Shown here: one piece after another, positions 54,330 to 62,560 of the stretch
Layout of the letters: each line of letters begins with the position of its first letter
Numbering within the stretch: position 1 is the first letter of the stretch
From: Methylophilus rhizosphaerae
Lineage (GTDB): Bacteria > Pseudomonadota > Gammaproteobacteria > Burkholderiales > Methylophilaceae
NCBI RefSeq assembly: GCF_900100975.1
Contig: NZ_FNFX01000002.1
Coordinates: 62,001-126,000 of the forward strand
Direction of reading: 5' to 3'
Length of the DNA stretch: 64,000 bases
Translations under genes and position numbers: made by a program
The notes under the pieces: generated by a model
Database searches by the model: none
What the model saw: only the letters and a program-made list of their open reading frames with translations
Told to the model about the DNA's origin: nothing

Positions 54330-56210
54330 TTATTGCCCCCGCATAAACATCTTATCCAGATCATTCAAACTCACCTGAAACCAGGTTGGTCTGCCGTGGT
54401 TGCACTGCCCGCTTCTTTCGGTGATTTCCATATCCCGCAGTAAGGCATTCATTTCAGTAATGGTGAGTTGCCGATTGGCTCTTACTGCCGCATGGCAAGC
54501 CATGGTGCCTAATATTTCATTTTGCCGTTCAAGCAATACGCGGCTGGCGCCGTATTCATTTAAATCGCGCAGTACCGCGCGCGCCAAGGCGACGGCATCT
54601 GCATCTTGCAGCATGGTCGGGATGGCACGAATGGCAATGGTGGTTGGGGATAACGTGGCCAGGTCGAAACCGAGTTGTTGCAGGGTATCGCTGCCGTTCA
54701 GGCTTTGCAGCGTGGCAACCTCAATTTTTTCGGCATGAAAGCTGATCGGGATCAGCAGAGGTTGTGTAGCAATAGCTCGTTCGCTTAAAGCATTTTTCAG
54801 GCGCTCATACATGATGCGCTCATGCGCAGCGTGCATATCGACCACGACCATGCCTTGTGCATTCTGGGCGAGGATGTAAATACCGTGCAACTGCCCTAAT
54901 GCAAAACCCAGTGGATATTCTTGTGGCAATGGTGCCTGCTCAGGCGCCAGCACCGCTTCAGAAATCGAGGACGGATTTAAATAATTTTCGGCAATATAAT
55001 CCCCTGCAATATTTGCGGCTGTGTCGGCAGGCTGTAAGCCTCCATACAGCTGTCCATAAAACTGCTGTGCCAGCGCCGTACCATTGCTGATCTGGTTGGT
55101 CTGGTAGCCGTTGTCGAATACCGAGCGATTTTGCAAAGGCATTTCGACCTGCTCACGAGGCATGGTAAAGCTGGGCGTAAACGGGTTGAATGGTGCCTGT
55201 ACGGGCTGGCTGGCCTGAATTTCGGCAGAAGTCTTGCCCAGGGCTTTATGCAGGCTATGGAAAATAAAACGATGCACCGCTTGAGATTCGCGGAAACGCA
55301 CTTCGGTTTTGGCCGGATGTACATTGACGTCAACCAGTGATGGATCAAGTTCCAGAAACAATACAAATGCCGGATGTTTATCGCCATGTAAGACATCCTG
55401 GTAGGCTTGTTTGATGGCATGCGCAATCAGTTTGTCGCGCACAAAACGGCCATTCACAAACACGTATTGCGTATCGCGGCTATGGCGCTGATAGGTGGGT
55501 GATGCGGTCATGCCCCACAAACGCAAACCGGCACTTTCTTCATCCAGCCAGACGCTTTGTGAGGCAAACTCATTGCCCAGTACATCGGTGATGCGTTGCT
55601 GTGGCGTATTTGCCGCCAGTCGCATCACCGCTTTGCCGTTATGCTGCAATAAAAAGCCAATGTTAGATCGTGACAGTGCAATGCGCGTAAAGGCATCTTC
55701 ACAATGACCGAACTCGGTATTCTCAGTTTTGAGGAATTTGCGCCGCGCCGGGGTATTGAAGTACAAATCATGCACTTCGACGATGGTCCCGGCATCCAGC
55801 GCCGCCGGACTGACCGGTTGACCATGTGCGCCCTCCGCAGAAATTTGCCAGGCATGGCTGGCGGCTTGCTGGCGACTGGTAATTACGGTACGGGAAATGG
55901 AGGCGATACTCGCCAATGCCTCGCCACGAAAACCCAGACTACCGACCTGTTCCAGGTCTTCCAGGCTTTGGATCTTGCTGGTGGCATGACGGGTCAGCGC
56001 CAGTGCCAGTTCGTCTTTGGCAATACCATGGCCGTTATCGGTGACTTTCAATAACTTGGTGCCGCCTTGCTGTAGCGCTACCTGAATCTGTGTACTGCCG
56101 GCATCGACACTGTTTTCCAGTAATTCCTTAAGTGCAGACGCCGGGCGTTCCACCACTTCACCGGCGGCAATTTGGGAGATCAGTTGATCGGATAAAAGTT
56201 TAATTTGCAT
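54330..56210 (-). CDS. mutL: DNA mismatch repair protein MutL
   Basis: MutL couples mismatch recognition by MutS to strand incision. The 626-residue protein has the GHKL ATPase (ISQIAAGEVVERPASALKEL, TDNGHGI, GFRGEALASI), a low-complexity linker, and a C-terminal dimerisation domain. The motif DMHAAHERIMYE matches the DQHA(X)2E(X)4E endonuclease motif, so this MutL may nick DNA by itself and not need MutH. Other ends: the divergent helicase starts 122 bases away. Confidence 0.97.
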   Translation of the reverse strand: MQIKLLSDQLISQIAAGEVVERPASALKELLENSVDAGSTQIQVALQQGGTKLLKVTDNGHGIAKDELALALTRHATSKIQSLEDLEQVGSLGFRGEALASIASISRTVITSRQQAASHAWQISAEGAHGQPVSPAALDAGTIVEVHDLYFNTPARRKFLKTENTEFGHCEDAFTRIALSRSNIGFLLQHNGKAVMRLAANTPQQRITDVLGNEFASQSVWLDEESAGLRLWGMTASPTYQRHSRDTQYVFVNGRFVRDKLIAHAIKQAYQDVLHGDKHPAFVLFLELDPSLVDVNVHPAKTEVRFRESQAVHRFIFHSLHKALGKTSAEIQASQPVQAPFNPFTPSFTMPREQVEMPLQNRSVFDNGYQTNQISNGTALAQQFYGQLYGGLQPADTAANIAGDYIAENYLNPSSISEAVLAPEQAPLPQEYPLGFALGQLHGIYILAQNAQGMVVVDMHAAHERIMYERLKNALSERAIATQPLLIPISFHAEKIEVATLQSLNGSDTLQQLGFDLATLSPTTIAIRAIPTMLQDADAVALARAVLRDLNEYGASRVLLERQNEILGTMACHAAVRANRQLTITEMNALLRDMEITERSGQCNHGRPTWFQVSLNDLDKMFMRGQ

Positions 56211-56332
56211 CCCATCATTCTAAAGGAAACTCGGAAATAAATGGCTATGCGGACAAATTTCTGCATTCTGTCCGCCCTGCACTTTACCCCGCTCGTTCGG
56301 TTATTTCGAGCTTCCTTATCTGTTTTGCTAGA

Positions 56333-57865
56333 ATGCCTGATATGCCTCTTTCCGCTTTCGACAGCTACTTGTGCCGCTTCACCCTTGCCCGCCAGCTTAA
56401 CCGTCAGCATCATTTTTATGTCGGCCCGACCAATTCCGGTAAAACTTACCAGGCACTGGAAACACTACGCAAAGCCGCATCTGGTGTTTATCTTGCGCCA
56501 TTACGCTTGCTGGCAATGGAAGTACGTGACCGGTTAATGCAGGCGGGCGTGCCGTGTAACCTGGTCACAGGCGAAGAGCGCGTGATGGTAGCTGGTGCAA
56601 AACATACCGCCTCTACGATTGAAATGCTGAGGCCTGACCTGGCGGTAGACGTTGCCGTGATTGATGAAATCCAGATGCTGATGGACCCGGACCGTGGCAG
56701 CGCGTGGACAGCCGCGCTGGTTGGCGTACCCGCCAAACAGGTATTTATCTGTGGTGCCAATAGCGTGACCGAAAGTTGTACCCGCGTACTGGACGCACTG
56801 AATGAACCTTATACCCTCACTTATTTGCAGCGCATGACGCCGCTGGTGATTGAAGATGCCAGTATTTGTGGCGAACGTTACCATGCAGCCAAATTACAGA
56901 AACAATTACAGGCAGGTGATGCGATTATTGCGTTTAGCCGCAAGGATGTGCTCACGCTGACAGCGCGTATCCGACAATGGGGATTTCAGATAGCGACTAT
57001 CTACGGCGCTTTATCACCTGAGGTACGCCGAGGTGAATCCTCGCGCTTTGCCAGTGGCGAAGCACAAATACTAGTCGCCACGGATGCAATTGGCATGGGA
57101 TTGAACTTGCCCATCCGTCGGGTGATTTTTGCCAATATCCATAAATTTGACGGCGTGGCACCGCGGCCCCTGAATGCCACCGAAATGCGGCAAATTGCCG
57201 GACGCGCCGGACGGCATGGTTTATATGAAACAGGCTTTGTCACCGTGCTGGAAGATGACGAACAGTGGCATTTGAATGAAATGCTGAATTGCGATGACAC
57301 AGTAGCGCCCTTTGCCTTGCCTATCGCGGGGAATGGTGATGATATTGAAGCACTTAGTCAGCGCATTCCGACTTGGCGACTGGCAGAGTGTATGGAATAT
57401 TTACACACACAGTATCAACGGCAATTAGGGACACAAGCATTACAGTGGCAAATCACGCCTTTGCAACATCAGCAGGCACTGCTGATTGATGAAACAGCGC
57501 CACAAATGGCCATGCGTGACAAATACCGGTTGATGTGCGCGCCGCTGGCGATACAAGTGCCGATTGCACGGGATTACTTTGTGCAGTGCATACAAGCCAT
57601 TTATCACCACCAACTACGCCCTTTGCCAATGCTGCCGGAATGGCTGAAAGGCCAACAGGCACAATACCTGGAACAGGCTGAGTTGATTTGCCAGCATTTG
57701 AGTTTATATAGCTGGCTGGGATATCAGTATCCGCAGATTTTTCCAGATGGAGAATTGGTAAATGAGGCAAGGAAAATGCTCAATGTTTATATCAGCCGGG
57801 CGCTGAAAGTACAGGCGGGATATGGGAAGACACAAAGAGAGACGGAGTTAGCGCAACGGCGATAA
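56333..57865 (+). CDS. Suv3-like SF2 RNA helicase
   Basis: A 510-residue helicase similar to mitochondrial Suv3, the RNA-degradosome helicase. Walker A GPTNSGKTYQALETL, Walker B VAVIDEIQML, and motif VI QIAGRAGRHGLYETGFVTVL are visible, as is IYGALSPEVRRGES and VATDAIGMGLNLPIRRVIF. Suv3-type helicases occur in alpha- and some beta-proteobacteria. No ribonuclease partner gene is adjacent. The ATG at 56333 has a weak ribosome site; another in-frame ATG lies 9 bases downstream. Confidence 0.88.
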   Translation: MPDMPLSAFDSYLCRFTLARQLNRQHHFYVGPTNSGKTYQALETLRKAASGVYLAPLRLLAMEVRDRLMQAGVPCNLVTGEERVMVAGAKHTASTIEMLRPDLAVDVAVIDEIQMLMDPDRGSAWTAALVGVPAKQVFICGANSVTESCTRVLDALNEPYTLTYLQRMTPLVIEDASICGERYHAAKLQKQLQAGDAIIAFSRKDVLTLTARIRQWGFQIATIYGALSPEVRRGESSRFASGEAQILVATDAIGMGLNLPIRRVIFANIHKFDGVAPRPLNATEMRQIAGRAGRHGLYETGFVTVLEDDEQWHLNEMLNCDDTVAPFALPIAGNGDDIEALSQRIPTWRLAECMEYLHTQYQRQLGTQALQWQITPLQHQQALLIDETAPQMAMRDKYRLMCAPLAIQVPIARDYFVQCIQAIYHHQLRPLPMLPEWLKGQQAQYLEQAELICQHLSLYSWLGYQYPQIFPDGELVNEARKMLNVYISRALKVQAGYGKTQRETELAQRR

Positions 57866-57929
57866 GAAGGTAATTCTAAACTCACAAGAAAGTAAGCAAA
57901 TGGTTAGATTGCTTTTTGCCTCTCGGCGA

Positions 57930-57963
57930 CCTTCTTTCTTATGCTTGTCCATAAGAAAGAAGG
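57930..57963. repeat. Perfect 14-base inverted repeat
   Basis: CCTTCTTTCTTATG and CATAAGAAAGAAGG surround a CTTGTC loop. It follows the helicase gene by 64 bases, without a T run, and adjoins the first copy of the structured repeat described next. Confidence 0.85.
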
Positions 57964-57976
57964 CAAAGAACAAGAC

Positions 57977-58135
57977 ACCCTAGCTTCCACTTGTTCCCTC
58001 CGTTGCTCATCACCGTGGGCGGCCAACGAAACTCGCCCTAGCGGCTTGCACAAAACGCAAGCCACCGCGGAACTCAAACAGACGCTGGCCGAAGGCTCCC
58101 ACGCTGCCTGTGCTACTCGGCGTGTCAGATAGGGA
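57977..58135 (+). repeat. Structured intergenic repeat, copy 1
   Basis: Diverged copy of an element found again in inverted orientation at 58313-58471. Shared blocks are ACCCTAGCTTCC, CTTGTTCCCT, GAAACTC and CTACTCGGCG...GTCAGATAGGG. A central hairpin GGCTTGC/GCAAGCC with loop ACAAAAC sits at 58043-58063. Not coding in any convincing frame. Confidence 0.75.
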
Positions 58136-58312
58136 CCCATGAAAAACACACGCATTTACCTAGGTGTATCTCTTTTCATTGCATCACGCTCAAACATCGT
58201 GGAAACAATAACGGAAATATGTTTTCTTGAAGTGGTTTAGAAGTTTAGAACTCACTTAGCGCCCGCCACCGATTATGTACAACCAATATCTCATCGTGGT
58301 GGGTTTAAACGA
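58136..58312. other. Unique non-coding stretch between the repeat copies
   Basis: AT-rich sequence of about 180 bases between the inverted copies; no gene, promoter pair or known RNA was recognised. Confidence 0.5.
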
Positions 58313-58471
58313 CCCCTATCTGACGCGCCGAGTAGCGCAGGCAAAATAAGGGAAAAGGGAGCGACTGTCCGAATCCCGCAGTAGCTCACGTCTTGTGTGA
58401 GCTACCAGGTTGAGTTTCGTGACCGCTTATTTTGACGAGCAACGCAGGGAACAAGCGGAAGCTAGGGTGCC
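58313..58471 (-). repeat. Structured intergenic repeat, copy 2 (inverted)
   Basis: Inverted relative of the copy at 57977. The central hairpin is GTAGCTCAC/GTGAGCTAC (58381-58405) with the loop ACAAGAC when read in the copy 1 direction. The stem differs from copy 1 but stays paired, and the loop is nearly the same. Confidence 0.75.
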
Positions 58472-58629
58472 CTTTGCTTTGGTTACTTTACTTTGGGCAA
58501 GCAAAGGAAAGTCACTCGCCTAAAGGCGAAATAAAATGGTGAATATCCAAGAAATACCTATTTAGGACTTACAGCAAGTGCGGCACTCCCTCTTCGATTG
58601 TACCCAAGCTAAGCATCAACCTCGCCTGG

Positions 58630-58649
58630 ATTCCGGTCTACGCCGGAAT
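58630..58649. repeat. REP-like palindrome
   Basis: ATTCCGG and CCGGAAT around TCTACG, followed by GACGG; this resembles short palindromic repeats dispersed in many beta-proteobacterial genomes. A second hairpin, GCCTGC/GCAGGC, lies at 58679-58696. The rest of 58472-58746 shows no gene. Confidence 0.6.
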
Positions 58650-58746
58650 GACGGCATGGAGAGTTGACTCCTGCATAAGCCTGCCGTTCCGCAGGCACCG
58701 AGTATGCCCTGCGAAACCCCTGCTACACCCTACGACGGAATGATGT

Positions 58747-60081
58747 TTATTTCTTCGAGAACGAAGGATTCGTCGCCACATACGACTTTACCCCTGACAA
58801 AATCGCATTTACCAGCTTATCCTGGTAACCGTCATCATTCAGTTTCGCCTCTTCCTCCGGGTTGCTGATAAACGCCGTCTCTACCAGAATAGAAGGGATA
58901 TCCGGCGATTTCAGTACCGCAAACGCCGCCTGTTCCACATATTTGGAATGCAGGGTATTGATTTTGGCGATGCGTCCCAACACAGCCTTACCCATGCGGA
59001 TACTGTCATGAATGGTGGCTGTTTGTGATAAATCCAGCAAGGTGCGCGCCAGGTCCATATCCTTGGTATCAATGGCAACGCCGCCAATCAAGTCTACCGC
59101 GTTTTCCTTTTTCGCCAGGTAGCGTGCACCGGCACTGGTTGCGCCACGCTCGGACAAGGCAAATACCGAAGAGCCTCGTGCCGTACTATTCACAAATGAG
59201 TCGGCGTGAATGGAAATAAACAGGTCAGCCTTGGCCGCACGCGCTTTTTTAACGCGATCTCCCAGTGGCACAAAATAGTCGCCATCACGGATCAGGATGG
59301 CTTGCATATTGTCTTCAGCATCAATCTGCTGCTTGAGTTTGCGTGCAATAGCCAGGGTGATATTTTTCTCATGGCTGCCTTTGGAGCCCCTGGCACCAGG
59401 ATCCTCGCCGCCATGGCCGGCATCCACCGCAATGGTAATCAGTTTTTGGCCTGGTTTGGCTTGTTTTGCTGGCTGCTCGATTGGTTTATCTATGGATTTT
59501 TCTGCGGGTTTATCAGCAGGCTTCTCCGCGCTGGCATTAACTGCCGGAGGCTCAGCCTTCGGCTCGCTGGCCTCAGCAGGCTTTTCCTCCGGCTGGTTAG
59601 CCTGTGCGTTCTGCAACTGTTTCGAATATGTCAGTGCCGGTGAACCCATGGGTGGCTCCGTGCTGGTGGCGGGGGCAATACTGATCGCCAGGCGTTGTTG
59701 CGAACTGCCTGCATTCATATCCGTCACCAGCGGTTTGATATCGGATTTAATATCAAACACCAGGCGGGTAGTTGTTTCTGTAAAGGGCGCGATACGCAGT
59801 TTGGCAAGGTAGGGATGCTGGGCATCCAGTTGCGGCGGCAGCGCTTTAAGTGTGGGACTGATGGCGACATCATCCATGTCGATCACTACGCGGAAAGGGT
59901 TATCCAGCGTGAAAACCCGGTATTTGATCGGTTGATCAAGCAATAGCTCAAGGTGTGCCTGGCTCCCCTGCTGCTGCAAATTTGCCAGGATAACTTCAGT
60001 AGCGTGCGTCATGGCACTGGAAATGAATAACAGCATTGCCAGTATCCAGGACTGGTGACGATTAATGCGGCTTACTGGCAT
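58747..60081 (-). CDS. amiC: N-acetylmuramoyl-L-alanine amidase (AmiC type)
   Basis: A periplasmic peptidoglycan amidase for daughter-cell separation. The 444 residues comprise a signal peptide (about 1-27), an AMIN domain (about 30-125), a Pro/Ala/Lys/Glu-rich linker with KPAEK- and KPADK-type repeats (about 150-210), and the zinc Amidase_3 domain. Zinc ligands are the His in VDAGHGGEDPG, the Glu in GSHEKNITL and the His in SIHADSF, with the catalytic Glu in LVETAFISNP. It overlaps the end of tsaE by 10 bases. Confidence 0.95.
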   Translation of the reverse strand: MPVSRINRHQSWILAMLLFISSAMTHATEVILANLQQQGSQAHLELLLDQPIKYRVFTLDNPFRVVIDMDDVAISPTLKALPPQLDAQHPYLAKLRIAPFTETTTRLVFDIKSDIKPLVTDMNAGSSQQRLAISIAPATSTEPPMGSPALTYSKQLQNAQANQPEEKPAEASEPKAEPPAVNASAEKPADKPAEKSIDKPIEQPAKQAKPGQKLITIAVDAGHGGEDPGARGSKGSHEKNITLAIARKLKQQIDAEDNMQAILIRDGDYFVPLGDRVKKARAAKADLFISIHADSFVNSTARGSSVFALSERGATSAGARYLAKKENAVDLIGGVAIDTKDMDLARTLLDLSQTATIHDSIRMGKAVLGRIAKINTLHSKYVEQAAFAVLKSPDIPSILVETAFISNPEEEAKLNDDGYQDKLVNAILSGVKSYVATNPSFSKK

Positions 60082-60530
60082 AGACCTTCCAATGACAGCG
60101 CTTGCCGGCTGGTGATATGCAATATACGTCCATGCGGCAAAATATCAAATTGAATCTCAATATCGGCATCGGGTAACAAATGACCGGCTTTTTCCGGCCA
60201 TTCGACCAGGCAGATACTGGTGGCATTGAAGTAATCCCGGAAGCCGGCGGCTTCCCACTCTTCCGGATCCTGAAAGCGGTACAGGTCAAAATGGTAACAT
60301 GATCCCACCGCTAAATTATAAGGTTCGACAATGGTATAGGTCGGGCTCTTGACTTTGCCGGTATGGCCCAAGGCATGCAGGATACCGCGCACCAGCGTAG
60401 TCTTGCCGGCACCCAGGTCGCCATGCAGGTAAATCACCTGTCCTGGCTGCAATTGCCTGGCTAACACCCCTGCGGCATGGATGGTGGCTGCTTCGTCTTT
60501 TAAAATCTGTGTAGAATACGTTTCTGTCAT
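60072..60530 (-). CDS. tsaE: tRNA threonylcarbamoyladenosine biosynthesis ATPase TsaE
   Basis: TsaE is the ATPase partner of TsaB/TsaD in making t6A at tRNA position 37. It has the Walker A GDLGAGKTTLVRGIL and family motif KSPTYTIVEPY. The ATG at 60530 gives 152 residues starting MTETYSTQ; a longer frame from 60551 adds 7 residues with no better support. Overlaps amiC downstream, the usual tsaE-amiC order, and is divergent from queG. Confidence 0.93.
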   Translation of the reverse strand: MTETYSTQILKDEAATIHAAGVLARQLQPGQVIYLHGDLGAGKTTLVRGILHALGHTGKVKSPTYTIVEPYNLAVGSCYHFDLYRFQDPEEWEAAGFRDYFNATSICLVEWPEKAGHLLPDADIEIQFDILPHGRILHITSRQALSLEGLCQ

Positions 60531-61626
60531 GTCACACTGTTCACATCCCATCCCTATTCATTTGCCTGACCATCAGGCCGCCGGCAATATGGCAGCGACA
60601 ATCAAGGGCTGGGCGCGCGAATTGGGGTTTGGCAACCTCGGCATTACTGATACCGATTTATCTGCCGCAGAACCAGGCTTATTAAGCTGGCTGGACAAAC
60701 ACTACCATGGCGACATGGATTATATGGCAAAACACGGCACTAAGCGAAGCCGCCCGGCAGAATTGGTACCGGGGACATTGCGTGTGATATCAGTCAGCCT
60801 GGACTATATGCCAGAACATGCCGAAAATAGCTGGCAAGTGCTGGAAAACCCGGACAAAGCCTATATTGCCCGTTATGCCATGGGGCGCGATTACCACAAG
60901 GTGATGCGGCAGAAACTGCAACAGTTATGCTCCCGCATTACCGAACATTTCGGTAATTTTGAATACCGGGTGTTTGCCGATAGCGCACCGGTGCTGGAAG
61001 TCGCACTCGCGACCAAGGCCGGCGTAGGCTGGCGTGGCAAGCATACTTTGCTGCTGAACCGCCAGCAGGGCTCGTGGTTTTTCCTCGGGGAAATCTACAC
61101 CAACCTGCCCTTGCCAATAGACCCGCCTACCAGTTCGCATTGTGGCAGTTGCAGCGCATGCATTGATATTTGCCCCACCCAAGCGATTGTCGCGCCTTAT
61201 GAGCTGGATGCGCGCCGCTGTATTTCGTATTTAACCATTGAACATAAAGGCAGTATTCCGCCGGAGTTGCGGCCGCTAATTGGCAACCGGGTATATGGTT
61301 GTGATGATTGCCAACTGATTTGTCCCTGGAACAAGTTTTCGGTTTCCACTGAGGAAAGCGATTTCTCTGTGCGCAATGGCCTGGATAGCGCAGACCTGGT
61401 GACATGTTTTACCTGGACAGAAGCAGAGTTCCAGCAACGCATGGCCGGCAGCGCCATTTATCGCATCGGTTATCTGCAATGGCTGCGCAATGTCGCAGTA
61501 GGCTTGGGGAATGCGCCTACCTCCCCCGCCGTCGTCAGTGCATTGCGATCACGGCAACAGGATGAAAACGAATTGCTCAGAGAGCATGTGCAATGGGCAT
61601 TAGCCCGGCATGGCATCGCCAGCTAA
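60529..61626 (+). CDS. queG: Epoxyqueuosine reductase
   Basis: QueG reduces epoxyqueuosine to queuosine in tRNA using cobalamin and two [4Fe-4S] clusters. Motifs: LGFGNLGITDTDLS, the cluster cysteines in CGSCSACIDICPTQAI and CDDCQLICPWN, and the active-site region RVFADSAPVLE. The ATG at 60529 was preferred; a frame from 60481 would run further into tsaE, and an ATG at 60589 would shorten the conserved N-terminus. The start codon overlaps that of divergent tsaE. Confidence 0.93.
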   Translation: MSHCSHPIPIHLPDHQAAGNMAATIKGWARELGFGNLGITDTDLSAAEPGLLSWLDKHYHGDMDYMAKHGTKRSRPAELVPGTLRVISVSLDYMPEHAENSWQVLENPDKAYIARYAMGRDYHKVMRQKLQQLCSRITEHFGNFEYRVFADSAPVLEVALATKAGVGWRGKHTLLLNRQQGSWFFLGEIYTNLPLPIDPPTSSHCGSCSACIDICPTQAIVAPYELDARRCISYLTIEHKGSIPPELRPLIGNRVYGCDDCQLICPWNKFSVSTEESDFSVRNGLDSADLVTCFTWTEAEFQQRMAGSAIYRIGYLQWLRNVAVGLGNAPTSPAVVSALRSRQQDENELLREHVQWALARHGIAS

Positions 61627-61630
61627 TCCG

Positions 61631-62560
61631 CTATCCTGCCAGTAAGGCAGCACCCAGGATACCAGCCTGGTCGCTGGCGCACGACAAGTGTACTTGAGTT
61701 TTGCCACGCAATACCGGAATCAGGTCATGCTCCAGCCGCTGCGTAAATGCCGCCTGCAGTAATGGCCAGGCCGCAACCACACCACCACCGATGACCACAT
61801 GCTCCACATCGACAATTTTCAACAGGGTGGCCAGCGCTTGCGCCAGTTTTTCACCTGCAAAAACGTATATCGCACGGGCTATCGCATCGCCTTGCTCGGC
61901 TAGCACGGCAATCTCTCGTGCAGTCAATCTCTGGCCGGCCTGCTCTGCGTATGCATTGCTAATGCTGGTGGCAGAGGCATATTGTTCCACGCAGCCGCGA
62001 TTGCCACAACCACATAAACGGCCTCCCGGTTCCACAATGATATGCCCGGCCTCAAACGCATAGCCGTGTTGCCCGACCCATACCTGACCGTTGGTCACTA
62101 GTCCAGCACCAACACCTGTGCCCAAGCCTAAATACAGCATGCCGCCTGCGGGTTGCCCCAATCGGCAATATTCGCCATAGGCAGCTGCGTTAGCGTCATT
62201 TTCCACGCGCACATTAAAACCCAGCAGTTGTGTTAAATCCGCCCCCAGGTTCACATTCAGTAAACCAGGTAAATTGGGAGATTGCGCCAGCACGCCGGTT
62301 TGCGGGTCAATAAATCCAGGAAAGCCAATACCAATTGCCTGAATACCGGGGTATTTCTGCAGTAACGGTTTAATCGCCTGGGCAGTTTCCTGTAGTATTT
62401 TCTGCCAGGCCTGCTCTGGCGGGTATTGCTTGCAAATCGCAGAGTAATTGGCCTGGAAACGGGTTTCTTCCAGCAAGGTCAGGTCAGAAAATACCCCCAG
62501 CCTTAAATTCGTTCCACCGACATCCAGTCCCAAACGTAACTCGGCCCCCCCATCAGACAT
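61631..62560 (-). CDS. ROK-family sugar kinase
   Basis: A 309-residue ROK kinase, probably glucokinase-like, phosphorylating glucose released by amylomaltase. It has the phosphate motif LGLDVGGTNLRLGVF, catalytic Asp in VENDANAAAYGEY, and the zinc-binding signature EAGH...CGCGNRGCVEQYAS. Start MSDGGAEL is chosen since a longer frame adds 4 residues. It overlaps the end of malQ, so the two are an operon for glycogen/maltodextrin use. Confidence 0.9.
   Translation of the reverse strand: MSDGGAELRLGLDVGGTNLRLGVFSDLTLLEETRFQANYSAICKQYPPEQAWQKILQETAQAIKPLLQKYPGIQAIGIGFPGFIDPQTGVLAQSPNLPGLLNVNLGADLTQLLGFNVRVENDANAAAYGEYCRLGQPAGGMLYLGLGTGVGAGLVTNGQVWVGQHGYAFEAGHIIVEPGGRLCGCGNRGCVEQYASATSISNAYAEQAGQRLTAREIAVLAEQGDAIARAIYVFAGEKLAQALATLLKIVDVEHVVIGGGVVAAWPLLQAAFTQRLEHDLIPVLRGKTQVHLSCASDQAGILGAALLAG

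Noticed and set aside
57904-58155. An 83-codon minus-strand frame in the intergenic repeat
   Set aside because: It lies in the structured repeat, has no ribosome site and is not preserved in the second copy.
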